Source: an uncultured Clostridia bacterium (GTDB lineage: Bacteria; Bacillota; Clostridia; Christensenellales; Borkfalkiaceae). Taken from it: a stretch of 40,862 nt of DNA. Positions 23,105 to 32,082 of the stretch are shown here, in pieces. The stretch lies in NCBI GenBank assembly GCA_944358655.1, contig CALVRO010000013.1:1-40862 (forward strand). Reading direction: 5' to 3'. A program made the translations under genes and the position numbers. The stretch's first letter is position 1, and each line of letters opens with the position of its first letter. The notes beneath the pieces were generated by a model. It saw only the letters and a program-made list of their open reading frames with translations, was not told the DNA's origin and ran no database searches.

Positions 23105-23896
23105 TTACATGAGTTGGGGATCTGCATAAACGCAGACGGGCACGCCCATGAGGGGCGAGAGTTTGTTTGCTATCATTTTGAAGCCGTAGACTTCGGAGGC
23201 GTAGTGCGTAAGCTGCAGCACGTTGACGTTGTTATAGTACAGCCCCGTGATCATATGGTGGGGGATGTCTGCCGAGACGAGCACGTCGGCTCCGCCGTCT
23301 ATGGCCATGCCTGCCGCCTCATCGCCGCAGCCCGCGCCGCAGAAGGAAGCAACCTTCCTGACTATCCTGCCCGGGTCGCCGTAGGCAAAGCAGCGCTCGG
23401 CGCCGAAGGTGCTCTTTGTCCGCCTTACGAACTCCCTGAAGGTGACGGGCTCGATAGGGTATATCCTGCCGTATCCTCCCGAGGAGAGGGGCTGCAATAT
23501 GCCCTCCTCCTTCTCCCCGCCGAGGCCCTTCATCAGGTAGTAGTCTATGCCCTCGGGCGCGCTGTCGAAATTGAGATGCATGGAGATGACGGCAATGTTG
23601 TGCCTTATGCACTTTACTATGGCGCGCGAAACGAGGTCGTTTGAAGGAGCTATGCGCTTGAGTCCGTGATAGATGGCGGGGTGGTGGGTGACAATGAGAT
23701 TGCACTGCCTTTTTATCGCCTCGTCGACGGCGTCGCAGGTGAGGTCGAGCGAAAAGAGCACGCCTATTATCTCGCCCGTGTTTTCGACGAGCACGCCGCT
23801 GTTGTCGTAGTGACCGTATTTTGCGCACAGTTCGTCGCTGAGCGCGACGGGCGCCGCGTTGTTTTCGATTACGGCGAATATGTCTTTATAATTCAT
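23105..23896 (-). CDS. Nif3-like dinuclear metal centre protein
   Basis: Member of the Nif3/YqfO family, labelled in databases as GTP cyclohydrolase I type 2-like (263 residues, the short form without the inserted PII-like domain). Metal-site residues are visible: Asp51 in FSLDLT, His71-His72 in IVTHHPAIYHGLK, and a late histidine in LTHYASEVYGF. It forms hexameric rings in known structures. The true reaction is uncertain. It overlaps the upstream trmK by 11 bp, the conserved Bacillota neighbour pair (trmK-yqfO). Confidence 0.93.
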   Translation of the reverse strand: MNYKDIFAVIENNAAPVALSDELCAKYGHYDNSGVLVENTGEIIGVLFSLDLTCDAVDEAIKRQCNLIVTHHPAIYHGLKRIAPSNDLVSRAIVKCIRHNIAVISMHLNFDSAPEGIDYYLMKGLGGEKEEGILQPLSSGGYGRIYPIEPVTFREFVRRTKSTFGAERCFAYGDPGRIVRKVASFCGAGCGDEAAGMAIDGGADVLVSADIPHHMITGLYYNNVNVLQLTHYASEVYGFKMIANKLSPLMGVPVCVYADPQLM

Positions 23897-24560
23897 GACA
23901 AGCCCCCTTTAAAAAATTTAGTCTTTTTGTGAGCTGCTCTCTGTTCTGCGGCGACATGGAGGCCTTTAAGTACCCCTCCGTCTTGGCAATTTCGGCGGCG
24001 ATAAACTCCCCGAACAGAGGATTTTTCAAACTATCTCTGCCGAAGGCGTATTCCTCCTCCGAATAGGCGGGAGTGCCGCCGACGTTGCTGCCGCGCATGA
24101 CAAAATAGAATTTTCCGTCGCCGCCATCCCTGAACAGATCGTCGACGTCGACGGCGCAACCGCCGGCGATAAGATAGCGCCTTACAAGCTGACTGTCGCG
24201 CATGGGCTGCAGGACGAAGCGCGGCGGGATGCCGCCCCTTTTCAATATCGACACTATCTCCTCCCCGCCCATGCCGGCGATGAGGACGAGGTCGGCCTCG
24301 GCCGCACCCCCGAGCCCGTCGCAGCAGACGGCGGTAACTCTGCCCTGCGCCGCGTAACCGCTCAAAAGTTTTTGCGCCTTGGCAAGGCTTTTGGCGCTGA
24401 TATCCGAGATTATTGCCCTGTCGCACAGGCCGGCGCGCAGCATGTACAATGTGCAGTAGCCGTGGTCGCAGCCTATGTCGGCAAAGACCGAGCACCTCTC
24501 CAAAAGGGCGCAGATGCGCGGTATCCTGCCCTGCGGGCCGCCGAAGGTCTTTGCCCTCAT
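23886..24560 (-). CDS. trmK: tRNA (adenine(22)-N1)-methyltransferase
   Basis: SAM-dependent methyltransferase making m1A22 in tRNAs (224 residues). SAM motif I is ADIGCDHGYCTLYML (about 32-46), preceded by RIPRICALL, typical of TrmK. AGMGGEEIVSIL and FVLQPMRDSQLVRRYL are further family blocks. The gene is translationally coupled to rpoD (TGATG, one-base overlap) and overlaps the Nif3-like gene. The rpoD-trmK-nif3 order is common in Bacillota and supports the assignment. Confidence 0.93.
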   Translation of the reverse strand: MRAKTFGGPQGRIPRICALLERCSVFADIGCDHGYCTLYMLRAGLCDRAIISDISAKSLAKAQKLLSGYAAQGRVTAVCCDGLGGAAEADLVLIAGMGGEEIVSILKRGGIPPRFVLQPMRDSQLVRRYLIAGGCAVDVDDLFRDGGDGKFYFVMRGSNVGGTPAYSEEEYAFGRDSLKNPLFGEFIAAEIAKTEGYLKASMSPQNREQLTKRLNFLKGACHEL

Positions 24561-25618
24561 CAGGTGTCGAGAAAGTCCTTCAAGTGCTTTGAGCGCGAGG
24601 GGTGGCGGAGCTTTCTGAGCGCCTTGGCCTCTATCTGGCGTATGCGCTCACGCGTGACGTTGAACTCCTTGCCGACCTCCTCGAGAGTGCGGGGTCTGCC
24701 GTCGTCCACGCCGTAGCGCAGCCTGAGCACCTTCTCCTCGCGGGGGGTGAGGCTGTTGAGAACGGTGAGCAGCGTCTCCTTGAGCATTGTGGAGGACACG
24801 CTGTCCGAAGGCGTGACGGCGCGGTCGTCCTCTATGAAGTCGCCGAGGTGGGAGTCCTCCTCCTCGCCTATGGGCGTTTCGAGCGAAACGGGATCCTGCG
24901 CTATCTTCTGTATTTCGCGCACCCTCTCTTCGGGCACGTTCATTTCGTGCGCTATTTCGGCGGGCGTGGGCTCGCGGCCGTATTTTTGCAGCAGTATGCG
25001 CGAAACGCGCGTCAGTTTGTTTATGGTCTCCACCATGTGCACGGGAATGCGGATGGTGCGGGCCTGATCGGCAATGGCGCGCGTTATGGCCTGCCTTATC
25101 CACCACGTTGCGTATGTGGAGAATTTGAAGCCCTTCTGATAGTCGAACTTTTCGACCGCCTTCATCAGGCCGAGGTTGCCCTCCTGAATGAGGTCGAGGA
25201 AGAGCATGCCGCGCCCGACGTACCTTTTGGCGATGGACACGACCAGCCTTAAGTTGGCCTCGGACAGCTTCTTTTTGGCCTCCTCGTCGCCCTCCTGCAT
25301 CTTGCGCGCGAGCTCTATTTCGTCGTCGGCGGACAGCAGAGGGACGCGGCCTATGTCCTTTAAATACATCTTTACGGGGTCGTCGAGGCCTATATCCGAG
25401 AGGGCCTGTTCGTAGAGTTCGTTGTCCCTTTCGGCCTCGTCGATTATCTGTATGCCCGCCTCGGCGATCGACTTATAGACATAGTCCATCTGGTTGGGAG
25501 TAGTTTCGTACTTCTCCATTATGTCGCACAGGCTGTTGGTGGTTATAGAGCCCTTGGCCTGATGGTCGTCGATTATCTTTTTTAATATGTCGTTGAGCTT
25601 CTGATCGGACAGATTCAT
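24560..25618 (-). CDS. rpoD: Primary sigma factor (sigma-A/sigma-70)
   Basis: Housekeeping sigma subunit of RNA polymerase, 352 residues, similar in size to Bacillus SigA. A short region 1.1 is followed by region 1.2 ([12 protein letters not shown]), region 2 with the -10-recognition helix ([15 protein letters not shown]), region 3 and region 4.2 with the -35-recognition helix ([20 protein letters not shown]). The canonical recognition helices agree with the many TTGACA-17-TATAAT-like promoters in the window. The start ATG abuts the dnaG stop, with GGAG 8 bases upstream inside dnaG. Confidence 0.98.
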   Translation of the reverse strand: MNLSDQKLNDILKKIIDDHQAKGSITTNSLCDIMEKYETTPNQMDYVYKSIAEAGIQIIDEAERDNELYEQALSDIGLDDPVKMYLKDIGRVPLLSADDEIELARKMQEGDEEAKKKLSEANLRLVVSIAKRYVGRGMLFLDLIQEGNLGLMKAVEKFDYQKGFKFSTYATWWIRQAITRAIADQARTIRIPVHMVETINKLTRVSRILLQKYGREPTPAEIAHEMNVPEERVREIQKIAQDPVSLETPIGEEEDSHLGDFIEDDRAVTPSDSVSSTMLKETLLTVLNSLTPREEKVLRLRYGVDDGRPRTLEEVGKEFNVTRERIRQIEAKALRKLRHPSRSKHLKDFLDT

Positions 25619-27409
25619 TTATTGTGCTCCGTTTTTAAGTTTTTCCTTTTGTTTGAGCAGTTCGCCGATCTTCGCGGCGCAGCTGTTGCGCTCGGAGATA
25701 TCCTTGAGCGACTCTATTTTTTTCGACAGCTCCTGAATTTCGCCGTCGATAAGGTCTTTTTTTAATTTTACTACGCTGTCGGAAAAATACTTCGCGGCGA
25801 CCTCGCCCGAAAGCTTGGCGCCGTCCGAATAGTCGAGTATGCGCGTCAGTTCATCGAACTCGGGGCTGTCCTCTTCGAAAAATTCGAACACCTCGCTGAG
25901 GTGGATGTCCTCCTCCATCATCCTTTTGGAGAGCACATACTTTGCGAGTATGACGTGGATGGGGTTGACGAAGGGTATTCCGCGTATGTCGCAGTCGGCG
26001 GCGTAGTCGGCGCCGAATAGAAGGCTGGCAATTACAAAGCGCGAGGCCTTGAGCGAGGCGTTGGCGTTGTCCGCCCGCTCCTCCCTCTTTTCGCTCTTTA
26101 TCTCGAGCTGGCTGGGCGCGGCGGCGAGGTCGCGGTTGAGGCTCTCGTAGGTGTAGCCCGTTGCGTCGCGCAGTCTCTTTAAGAGATCCTCCTGCTCGGC
26201 GGCGCTGTCGGCCGTCTTGATTATGCGTATGGCCTCCGAAACATACCGCCGCTTGTCCTCCGACTTTGTCAGGTCGTACCCCCTTTCGAGCACGAGCAGC
26301 TTATAGTCTATGAGGGGCATGGCGGCGTCGAGGCAGCGCTTATAGCCCTCGGCGCCCTGCTGTTTTATGACGTCGTCGGGGTCGAGCCCCTCGGGAAGGG
26401 GCACCACCTTGACGTTGAGCCCCTCGCCCTTTAAAATATCCAGCCCGCGCAGGTTGGCCTTCTGGCCGGCGGCGTCGCCGTCGTAGGAGATGAGGACGGT
26501 GTCGGTATATCTCTTTATCAGCCTCGCCTGATCCTGCGTGAGCGAAGTGCCCATGCTCGCAACTACGTTTTTGAAGCCCGCCGAGTAGAGCGAAATGGTG
26601 TCCATGTAGCCCTCTACCACTATGACCTCTTTGATGGTCTGGCTGCGTTTGAGCTTTTTTAAAAGGTTTATGTTGTAGAGCGTCTTGCTCTTGTTGAACA
26701 CCACGGTCTCCTTGGTGTTCTTGTACTTGGCGAAGTCGGTCTTTTTGAGCACTCTGCCGCCGAAGGCAATAACTTCGCCGAGGGCGTTGATTATGGGAAA
26801 GATGAGCCTTCCGCCCTGCGCGTCGACCAGCCTGCCGTCTACCTCGTTGACGGTGCCGCTGTCGACGATGTCCTGCTTGGAATAGCCCTTTTTTAAGAGA
26901 AAGGCGGGCAGGTCGGTGAAGTTGAGGCTGGCGCCCAGACCGAAGGAGCGCACCACGCCCGAAGGTATCTTTCGGTTGAGTATGTACTGTATGTGCGCGT
27001 CGGCCTTGCCAGAATTGAGATTGTCGAGATAGAAGTGCGCGCAGTCGTTCATAATCTTTAAAATACTGTCGCGCCTGCGCTTGTTTTCGGCCGTGCGGCG
27101 GCTGTCGACGGCGCTTTTGGGCATTTCGAGCCCCGCCCTTTCGGAGAGCAGCTTGACGGTGTCCATGAAGTCGAGCGACTCCATTTCGGAGACGAGCTTT
27201 ATTACGTCCCCCGAGGCACCGCAGCCGAAGCAGTGATAGAACTGTCCGCTCTCGCTCACCGAAAAAGAGGCCGTCTTTTCGTGGTGGAAGGGACAGCAGG
27301 CCCAATAATTGGAGCCCCTCTTTTCAAGCGAAAAATAGCTGCCGGCAACGTCGACGATATTGAGTTTGTCCTTTAGTGTCCTTAAAAATTCCTGATCTAC
27401 GCCCGGCAT
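25619..27409 (-). CDS. dnaG: DNA primase
   Basis: Synthesises RNA primers at the replication fork (596 residues). The N-terminal CHC2 zinc finger is CPFHHEKTASFSVSESG...YHCFGC (about 38-64), followed by the catalytic core and the TOPRIM domain (VEGYMDTISLYSAG, about 265-280, with the acidic patch ISYDGDAAGQ). A C-terminal helicase-interaction region follows. No Shine-Dalgarno precedes the ATG at 27409; upstream is AACCAACCAATTTTGCT. Initiation may rely on coupling to dgt 48 bases upstream. The dnaG-rpoD pair is the conserved macromolecular-synthesis arrangement. Confidence 0.97.
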   Translation of the reverse strand: MPGVDQEFLRTLKDKLNIVDVAGSYFSLEKRGSNYWACCPFHHEKTASFSVSESGQFYHCFGCGASGDVIKLVSEMESLDFMDTVKLLSERAGLEMPKSAVDSRRTAENKRRRDSILKIMNDCAHFYLDNLNSGKADAHIQYILNRKIPSGVVRSFGLGASLNFTDLPAFLLKKGYSKQDIVDSGTVNEVDGRLVDAQGGRLIFPIINALGEVIAFGGRVLKKTDFAKYKNTKETVVFNKSKTLYNINLLKKLKRSQTIKEVIVVEGYMDTISLYSAGFKNVVASMGTSLTQDQARLIKRYTDTVLISYDGDAAGQKANLRGLDILKGEGLNVKVVPLPEGLDPDDVIKQQGAEGYKRCLDAAMPLIDYKLLVLERGYDLTKSEDKRRYVSEAIRIIKTADSAAEQEDLLKRLRDATGYTYESLNRDLAAAPSQLEIKSEKREERADNANASLKASRFVIASLLFGADYAADCDIRGIPFVNPIHVILAKYVLSKRMMEEDIHLSEVFEFFEEDSPEFDELTRILDYSDGAKLSGEVAAKYFSDSVVKLKKDLIDGEIQELSKKIESLKDISERNSCAAKIGELLKQKEKLKNGAQ

Positions 27410-27457
27410 AGCAAAATTGGTTGGTTTCTGACTGGTTTTGCCCCCGCGCGGAGGAGA

Positions 27458-28498
27458 TCAGTTGTCGATCTCGTCGAAAAAAGTCCAGCCGCGGGGGACG
27501 AAGATGCTGTTGAACATGTACACGGCGTACCTGTCGGTCATCGAGGATATGTAATCGCACACGGCGCGCTCTGCCCCCTCGCTTTGGGCTATGCCGCAGT
27601 ACAGCGGAGGCATCTTCTGCGGATTGCGGGTAAAGAAGGCGTACATCTCCGAGAGCATCCTTTCGGCCTTTTCCTCCTCGCCCATGGCGTAGCGCGTGCG
27701 GTACACCCTTTCGAACATGAAGGAACGCAGGGCCTCGCTGGCCTGCTTTACGTCCTCTTCCATCTCCACGAAGGGCTTGTCCGCGCTGTTGCGCCAGACC
27801 GAAGTCACGGCGGTGTTTATGCGCTCGCGCGAGGTGGAGCCGAGCACGGCGACAATGTCTTGGGGGACGTCCTCGGCCCTTAAGAGCCCGGCGCGAATGG
27901 CGTCGTTGAGGTCGTGGTTGATATATGCAACTCTGTCGGCTATGTGCACGCACATGCCCTCGAGCGTGGCGTGACCGCCGCTGTCCTTGTTGTTGTGGTT
28001 GACTATGCCCTCGCGCACCTCAAAGGTGAGGTTGAGGCCCGCGCCCTCCTTTTCGAGGACGTCGACTACGCGCAGCGACTGCTCGTTGTGCCTGAACCCT
28101 ACGGGGGAGAGCTTGTTGAGTATTCTTTCGCCGCTGTGTCCGAAGGGGGTATGGCCTAAATCGTGGCCGAGCGCTATGGCCTCGGCGAGATCCTCGTTGA
28201 GGGCGAGCGCCCGTGCAAGAGAGCGCGCTATCTGCGCGACGTCGAGCGTGTGCGTCAGCCGCGTGACATAGTGGTCGCCCTCGGGCGAAAAAAAGACCTG
28301 CGTCTTGTTTTTGAGCCGCGCAAAGGCCTTGCAGTATATTATTCTGTCGCGGTCGCGCTGATATTCTGTACGCATGGCGCAGGGCTCCTCGGCGCGCTGC
28401 CTGCCGCGGGTATCCTCCGAGCGGGCGGCATGGCGCGAGAGAAACTGCCTTTCATGCAGACATGTCCTTTGGCGCACGCACGAAAGCTTATCTTCCAT
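27458..28498 (-). CDS. dgt: dGTP triphosphohydrolase-like HD protein
   Basis: HD-domain dNTP triphosphohydrolase-like protein of 346 residues, splitting dNTP to deoxynucleoside and triphosphate in known members. The N-terminal block SRHAARSEDTRGR...EEP and RDRDRIIYCKAFARLKNKTQVF are diagnostic. Metal ligands are visible in RLTHTLDVAQIA and the HD motif GHDLGHTPFGHSGE. In many Clostridia dgt precedes dnaG-rpoD, as here, linking nucleotide-pool control to replication. The start ATG lacks a clear Shine-Dalgarno, but shortening the protein would remove conserved residues. Confidence 0.93.
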   Translation of the reverse strand: MEDKLSCVRQRTCLHERQFLSRHAARSEDTRGRQRAEEPCAMRTEYQRDRDRIIYCKAFARLKNKTQVFFSPEGDHYVTRLTHTLDVAQIARSLARALALNEDLAEAIALGHDLGHTPFGHSGERILNKLSPVGFRHNEQSLRVVDVLEKEGAGLNLTFEVREGIVNHNNKDSGGHATLEGMCVHIADRVAYINHDLNDAIRAGLLRAEDVPQDIVAVLGSTSRERINTAVTSVWRNSADKPFVEMEEDVKQASEALRSFMFERVYRTRYAMGEEEKAERMLSEMYAFFTRNPQKMPPLYCGIAQSEGAERAVCDYISSMTDRYAVYMFNSIFVPRGWTFFDEIDN

Positions 28499-28569
28499 AC
28501 AACATTTATATACGAATTTTTATTATTTTTTCCTTTTAAAAGGGCAAAATTGTTGCACCCTTCAAAAAA

Positions 28570-29295
28570 TCACTTGGAAAAGCCGCCGCCCACAGAGATG
28601 ACTTCGCCCGTGACGTACGAACAGCCCGCCGCGAAGAACACGGCCTCGGCCACGTCCTCGCCGCTGCCCAGCCTGCCGAGGGGGATCTGGTTTATCAGCT
28701 CCTCCATCTCCTCCTCCGAAAAGCAGTCGTTCATCTGAGTATCTATAACTCCCGGCGACACGCAGTTGACGGTGATGTGCGAGGGGGCAAGCTCCTTGGC
28801 GAGCGCCTTTGTAAAGGCGATGACTCCACCCTTTGTGGCCGAGTAGGCCACCTCGCAGCTCGCGCCGACCTCGCCCCATATCGAGGCTATGTTGACTATG
28901 GCGCCCCTCCCGCGCGACACCATGGAGCGAGCGGCCTCTCTGCAGCACAGAAAGACCCCGCGCAGGTTGACGCCCACCACCTCCTCCCAATCGGCGAGGG
29001 TGGTGTCCTGAATGACGTTGACTTTGGATATGCCCGCGTTGTTGACGAGCACGTCGATGCCGCCGAAGATGCGGTAGATCTCGGCGAACATGTCCTTGAC
29101 CTGTTTTTCGTCCGACACGTCGGCGCGCATGAGCACGGGGCAGTAGTCGAGGGAGTTGAGCTCGTTCTGGGCGGCGATGGCGGCCTCCTCGTCGTGGCAG
29201 TAATTGATGATGACTTCGTACCCCTCTTCGAGGAATTTTTGGGCTATGGCCCTGCCTATGCCCTTTGTTCCGCCCGTTATAAGCGCCTTTTTCAT
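28570..29295 (-). CDS. SDR-family oxidoreductase, FabG-like
   Basis: NAD(P)H-dependent short-chain dehydrogenase/reductase (241 residues). The Rossmann motif is TGGTKGIGRAIA at the N-terminus, NNAGIS follows near residue 87, and the catalytic Ser plus Y-x3-K are in IASIWGEVGASCEVAYSATKGG. It resembles 3-oxoacyl-ACP reductase. It is not in a fatty-acid cluster but at the end of the shikimate operon, overlapping aroK by 4 bp. The substrate is therefore open: an acyl-ACP, or something tied to the aromatic pathway. The 71 bases to dgt hold no obvious strong promoter. Confidence 0.88.
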   Translation of the reverse strand: MKKALITGGTKGIGRAIAQKFLEEGYEVIINYCHDEEAAIAAQNELNSLDYCPVLMRADVSDEKQVKDMFAEIYRIFGGIDVLVNNAGISKVNVIQDTTLADWEEVVGVNLRGVFLCCREAARSMVSRGRGAIVNIASIWGEVGASCEVAYSATKGGVIAFTKALAKELAPSHITVNCVSPGVIDTQMNDCFSEEEMEELINQIPLGRLGSGEDVAEAVFFAAGCSYVTGEVISVGGGFSK

Positions 29296-29801
29296 TTAAC
29301 CTTCCTCATTATGCTCATAATTTTTTCGGCCACCTCCCGGGGAGTGAGGCCGTCGGTGTCTACGATATAGTCCGCCGCGCCCTCATAAATTGCCGAACGG
29401 GCGGCGGAGATTGTGCGCACACGCTCCTCGAGCCCGCCCTTCAAAAGGGGGCGCGTTTTGTCGCCCGATATCCTCTTTATTATCTCTTCCGGCGAGGTGC
29501 GCAGATAGAATATGCAGCCGCTCTCCCTTAAAGCGCGGACGTTTTCGGCCCTAAGCACGCACCCGCCGCCGAGGGAGATGACGGCACCCCAATGTTCTTT
29601 GGCTATTTTTGCCGTGACCGCGCTTTCGATATTACGGAAGGCCTCCTCGCCGTATTCTTCGAATATCTTTGAGATGGGGCCGTGCTCTTTTACTATCTCC
29701 TCGTCGGTGTCGACCTTGTCAAGGCCGTACGCTTGGGCGAGACACGAGGCGACGGTGGTCTTGCCGCTGCCCATCATGCCGCTGAGAACAATGTTTTTCA
29801 T
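29292..29801 (-). CDS. aroK: Shikimate kinase
   Basis: Phosphorylates shikimate at the 3-hydroxyl with ATP (169 residues, normal). The P-loop is SGMMGSGKTT (7-16), the shikimate-binding acid lies in DTDEEIV, the central glycine loop is SLGGGCV, and the lid region contains TRPLL. It overlaps aroQ upstream and the SDR gene downstream by 4 bp each (ATGA), so the whole set is translationally coupled. Confidence 0.96.
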   Translation of the reverse strand: MKNIVLSGMMGSGKTTVASCLAQAYGLDKVDTDEEIVKEHGPISKIFEEYGEEAFRNIESAVTAKIAKEHWGAVISLGGGCVLRAENVRALRESGCIFYLRTSPEEIIKRISGDKTRPLLKGGLEERVRTISAARSAIYEGAADYIVDTDGLTPREVAEKIMSIMRKVK

Positions 29802-30226
29802 GACTGTGAAATGATAAAAGACTGCGCGGCGAGCACATAGCTTGCCATGCCGAAGCCCGCGACAACTCCCCTGCAGACGGGGGAGATGACCGACTCGCGG
29901 CGGAACGGCTCGCGCGCGTGCACGTTGGACATATGCACCTCGACGACGGGCGTTGCTATGGCGGCTATGGCGTCGCGTATGGCGTAGCTGTAGTGGGTGT
30001 ATGCCCCGGCGTTAAGAATGACGCCGTCGAAGCCCTCGCTTCCCGCCGCATGCAGGCGTGAACATATCTCCCCTTCGACATTGCTCTGATAAAATTCGCA
30101 GTCGTGCCCCGAAAGCAGGCGGGAAATTTGGGCATTGATCTCATCGAGCGTCCTTTCGCCGTAGACGCCCTTCTCCCTCTGCCCCGTCATGTTGAGGTTG
30201 ACCCCGTTTATAAACAAAAATCTCAT
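29798..30226 (-). CDS. aroQ: 3-dehydroquinate dehydratase, type II
   Basis: Converts 3-dehydroquinate to 3-dehydroshikimate by the type II mechanism. It is 142 residues from the ATG at 30226. That start was chosen because it gives the canonical N-terminus FLFINGVNLNMTG, overlaps the aroE stop as ATGA, and has AGGGAG ahead. A longer open frame exists upstream but runs through aroE. Other motifs are the catalytic tyrosine in GVYGERTL, LNAGAYTHYSYAI and VEVHMSNVHAREPFR. Confidence 0.96.
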   Translation of the reverse strand: MRFLFINGVNLNMTGQREKGVYGERTLDEINAQISRLLSGHDCEFYQSNVEGEICSRLHAAGSEGFDGVILNAGAYTHYSYAIRDAIAAIATPVVEVHMSNVHAREPFRRESVISPVCRGVVAGFGMASYVLAAQSFIISQS

Positions 30227-31020
30227 TGCCTTTCTCCCTGATATTTTTTGTACAGCGCGGCGGCCTGCCCGTCGTCGGGGCAGGCGCCGAAGAATATGCA
30301 CTCGGCATAGTAAGCCTGATAGAAGAGCATGGCCCCGCCGTTTACTGTCTTTTTGCCGAGACTTTCCGAAAGTTGCAAAAATGCGCTCTTTCGGGGCTCA
30401 TATATGAGGTCGACGGCCGTCCCGACATTGGTAAGAATATCCTTACCTACGGGTGACAGCCCGACCGTCCTGTGCATGCCGACGCCCGTGGCGTTTATGG
30501 CTATGTCGTAGGGGCGCGGCTCTACCGATATAAGGGCCGAAGCCCCCCTGCACTCCTTAGCGACGGTGAGAGCGCTTTGAGTGTTCTTATCGTAGATATA
30601 CACCTTTGCCCCCGCCTCGGCCAGCTTTTTGGCGACGGCGCGACCCGCTCCGCCCGCTCCGAGCAGCAGCACTTCGGCGCCGTCGGCGGAAATGTTATTG
30701 TTCCTGAGCATGAGCATGAAGCCGAGACCGTCGGTGTTGTGGCCCGTAAGATCGGCGCACCTTACCGTGTTGACCGCCCCGAACACGGCGGCGTCGCCGC
30801 AGATATGCTTTAAATGAGACATGACGGAGCGCTTGTAGGGTATGGTGACGTTGAGGCCGTCGTATTCGCCGAGCACCCCCTCTATCCGCCCTTCGAACTC
30901 CTCCTCGGGAACGGAGAGGGCGTCGTAGGTGATTTCGTTGCCCATGCTGCGCGCTATGAAGGCGTGCATGTCGGGGCTGAGGGAGGCCGAAACATCCCTT
31001 CCTATAACGGCAAGTTTCAT
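30223..31020 (-). CDS. aroE: Shikimate dehydrogenase
   Basis: NADPH-dependent reduction of 3-dehydroshikimate to shikimate. It is 265 residues from the ATG at 31020, which overlaps the aroB stop (ATGA). A frame ten codons longer is open but less likely. Substrate motif SASLSPDMH, catalytic lysine in NVTIPYKRS, catalytic aspartate in NTDGLGF and nucleotide motif GAGGAGRAVA are all intact. The C-terminal block GGAMLFYQA closes the fold. Confidence 0.96.
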   Translation of the reverse strand: MKLAVIGRDVSASLSPDMHAFIARSMGNEITYDALSVPEEEFEGRIEGVLGEYDGLNVTIPYKRSVMSHLKHICGDAAVFGAVNTVRCADLTGHNTDGLGFMLMLRNNNISADGAEVLLLGAGGAGRAVAKKLAEAGAKVYIYDKNTQSALTVAKECRGASALISVEPRPYDIAINATGVGMHRTVGLSPVGKDILTNVGTAVDLIYEPRKSAFLQLSESLGKKTVNGGAMLFYQAYYAECIFFGACPDDGQAAALYKKYQGERQ

Positions 31021-32081
31021 TTTGCTTTCTCCTTTATGGCTGCGGCGCACTCGCCTATCAAAGCGCAGTACCGTGCGACGGGCAGGGTGAGTTTTTGGGT
31101 CTGTCCGCGGCCGACGGGCACTATCATAGTGACCCGAGTGTTTTGCTCGTTCTTTTTATCGTAACGCGCCCTCGCCGCGGCCTCGGCCGCGTCGACGGGT
31201 GCGGGCACCCGCCCGAGCACGCGCGCGATGAGGTCGCGGAGCACGTCGGCGTATGCCCCTTCGCAGCAGCCCGACCTTTGGGCCAAATAGAGTTCGTAAT
31301 ACATTCCGATAAGCACAAACTGCCCGTGCGAGAGGCGTTTGTAGTAGAGCTCGAAGGCGTGGCCCGTGGTGTGACCTACGTTGAGAGTGGCCCTCGCGCC
31401 GCCCTCGTCGCGCTCGTCGGCCTCGACCACCCTCGCCTTGTGGGCTATGCAATCGTAGGTGATGCCCTCTAAAAAGGAAAGGTCGAAGATGTCGGAGCAG
31501 GCGGTCAGCCTGTCGAGGATGGCCCCGTTGAGCGCGCCGTACTTGACTATTTCGCCCAGACCGCACTTTATTTCCCTTATGGGGAGCGTTGAAAGAAAGC
31601 GGGGGTCGACTATGACTTCGCCCGGCTGATAGAAGGTGCCTACGGCGTTTTTGACTCCGCCGAAATCGACGGCCGTCTTGCCCCCGACCGAACTGTCGAC
31701 CTGCGCAAGCAGGGTGGTGGGTATCTGAACGAGCCTGACGCCCCGCATGTAGAGCGCGGCGGCAAGTCCCGCGATATCGCCAACCACTCCGCCGCCGAAG
31801 GCGACTACCGTGCAGGAGCGCGTGACGCCCGCTGTGAGCATTGCAGTAAGGATTTCCTTAAGCTTGGTAAGGTTTTTACTGCGCTCGCCCGCAGGCAGGA
31901 CGTAGACGGGTACCTGACCGAAGGTGTTTAAAATGAGGTCGGAATAGAGAGCATTGACGTTGGAATCGGTGACGACAAAGAGCTGTTGGCCCTTTAAAAG
32001 GGGCGCGCGCTCTTCGAAAGCGCCACGGCCGCAATAGATGACGCTGCGGCAGGACGGGGTATCTATCTTCAATGTCTTCAT
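31017..32081 (-). CDS. aroB: 3-dehydroquinate synthase
   Basis: Second step of the shikimate pathway: NAD- and metal-dependent cyclisation of DAHP (354 residues). The signature GGGVVGDIAGLAAALYMRG is near residues 93-111, followed by PTTLLAQVDSSVGGKTAVD and, further on, metal-binding histidines in NVGHTTGHAFE. The start ATG follows the aroC stop by one base. No DAHP synthase or aroA (EPSP synthase) gene is in this window; those steps must be encoded elsewhere. Confidence 0.97.
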   Translation of the reverse strand: MKTLKIDTPSCRSVIYCGRGAFEERAPLLKGQQLFVVTDSNVNALYSDLILNTFGQVPVYVLPAGERSKNLTKLKEILTAMLTAGVTRSCTVVAFGGGVVGDIAGLAAALYMRGVRLVQIPTTLLAQVDSSVGGKTAVDFGGVKNAVGTFYQPGEVIVDPRFLSTLPIREIKCGLGEIVKYGALNGAILDRLTACSDIFDLSFLEGITYDCIAHKARVVEADERDEGGARATLNVGHTTGHAFELYYKRLSHGQFVLIGMYYELYLAQRSGCCEGAYADVLRDLIARVLGRVPAPVDAAEAAARARYDKKNEQNTRVTMIVPVGRGQTQKLTLPVARYCALIGECAAAIKEKAK

Positions 32082-32082
32082 A

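Noticed and set aside
28499-28569. Promoter ahead of dgt
   Set aside because: The AT-rich stretch holds TTGCCC and TATATA-like strings, but none at acceptable spacing, so it is not listed.
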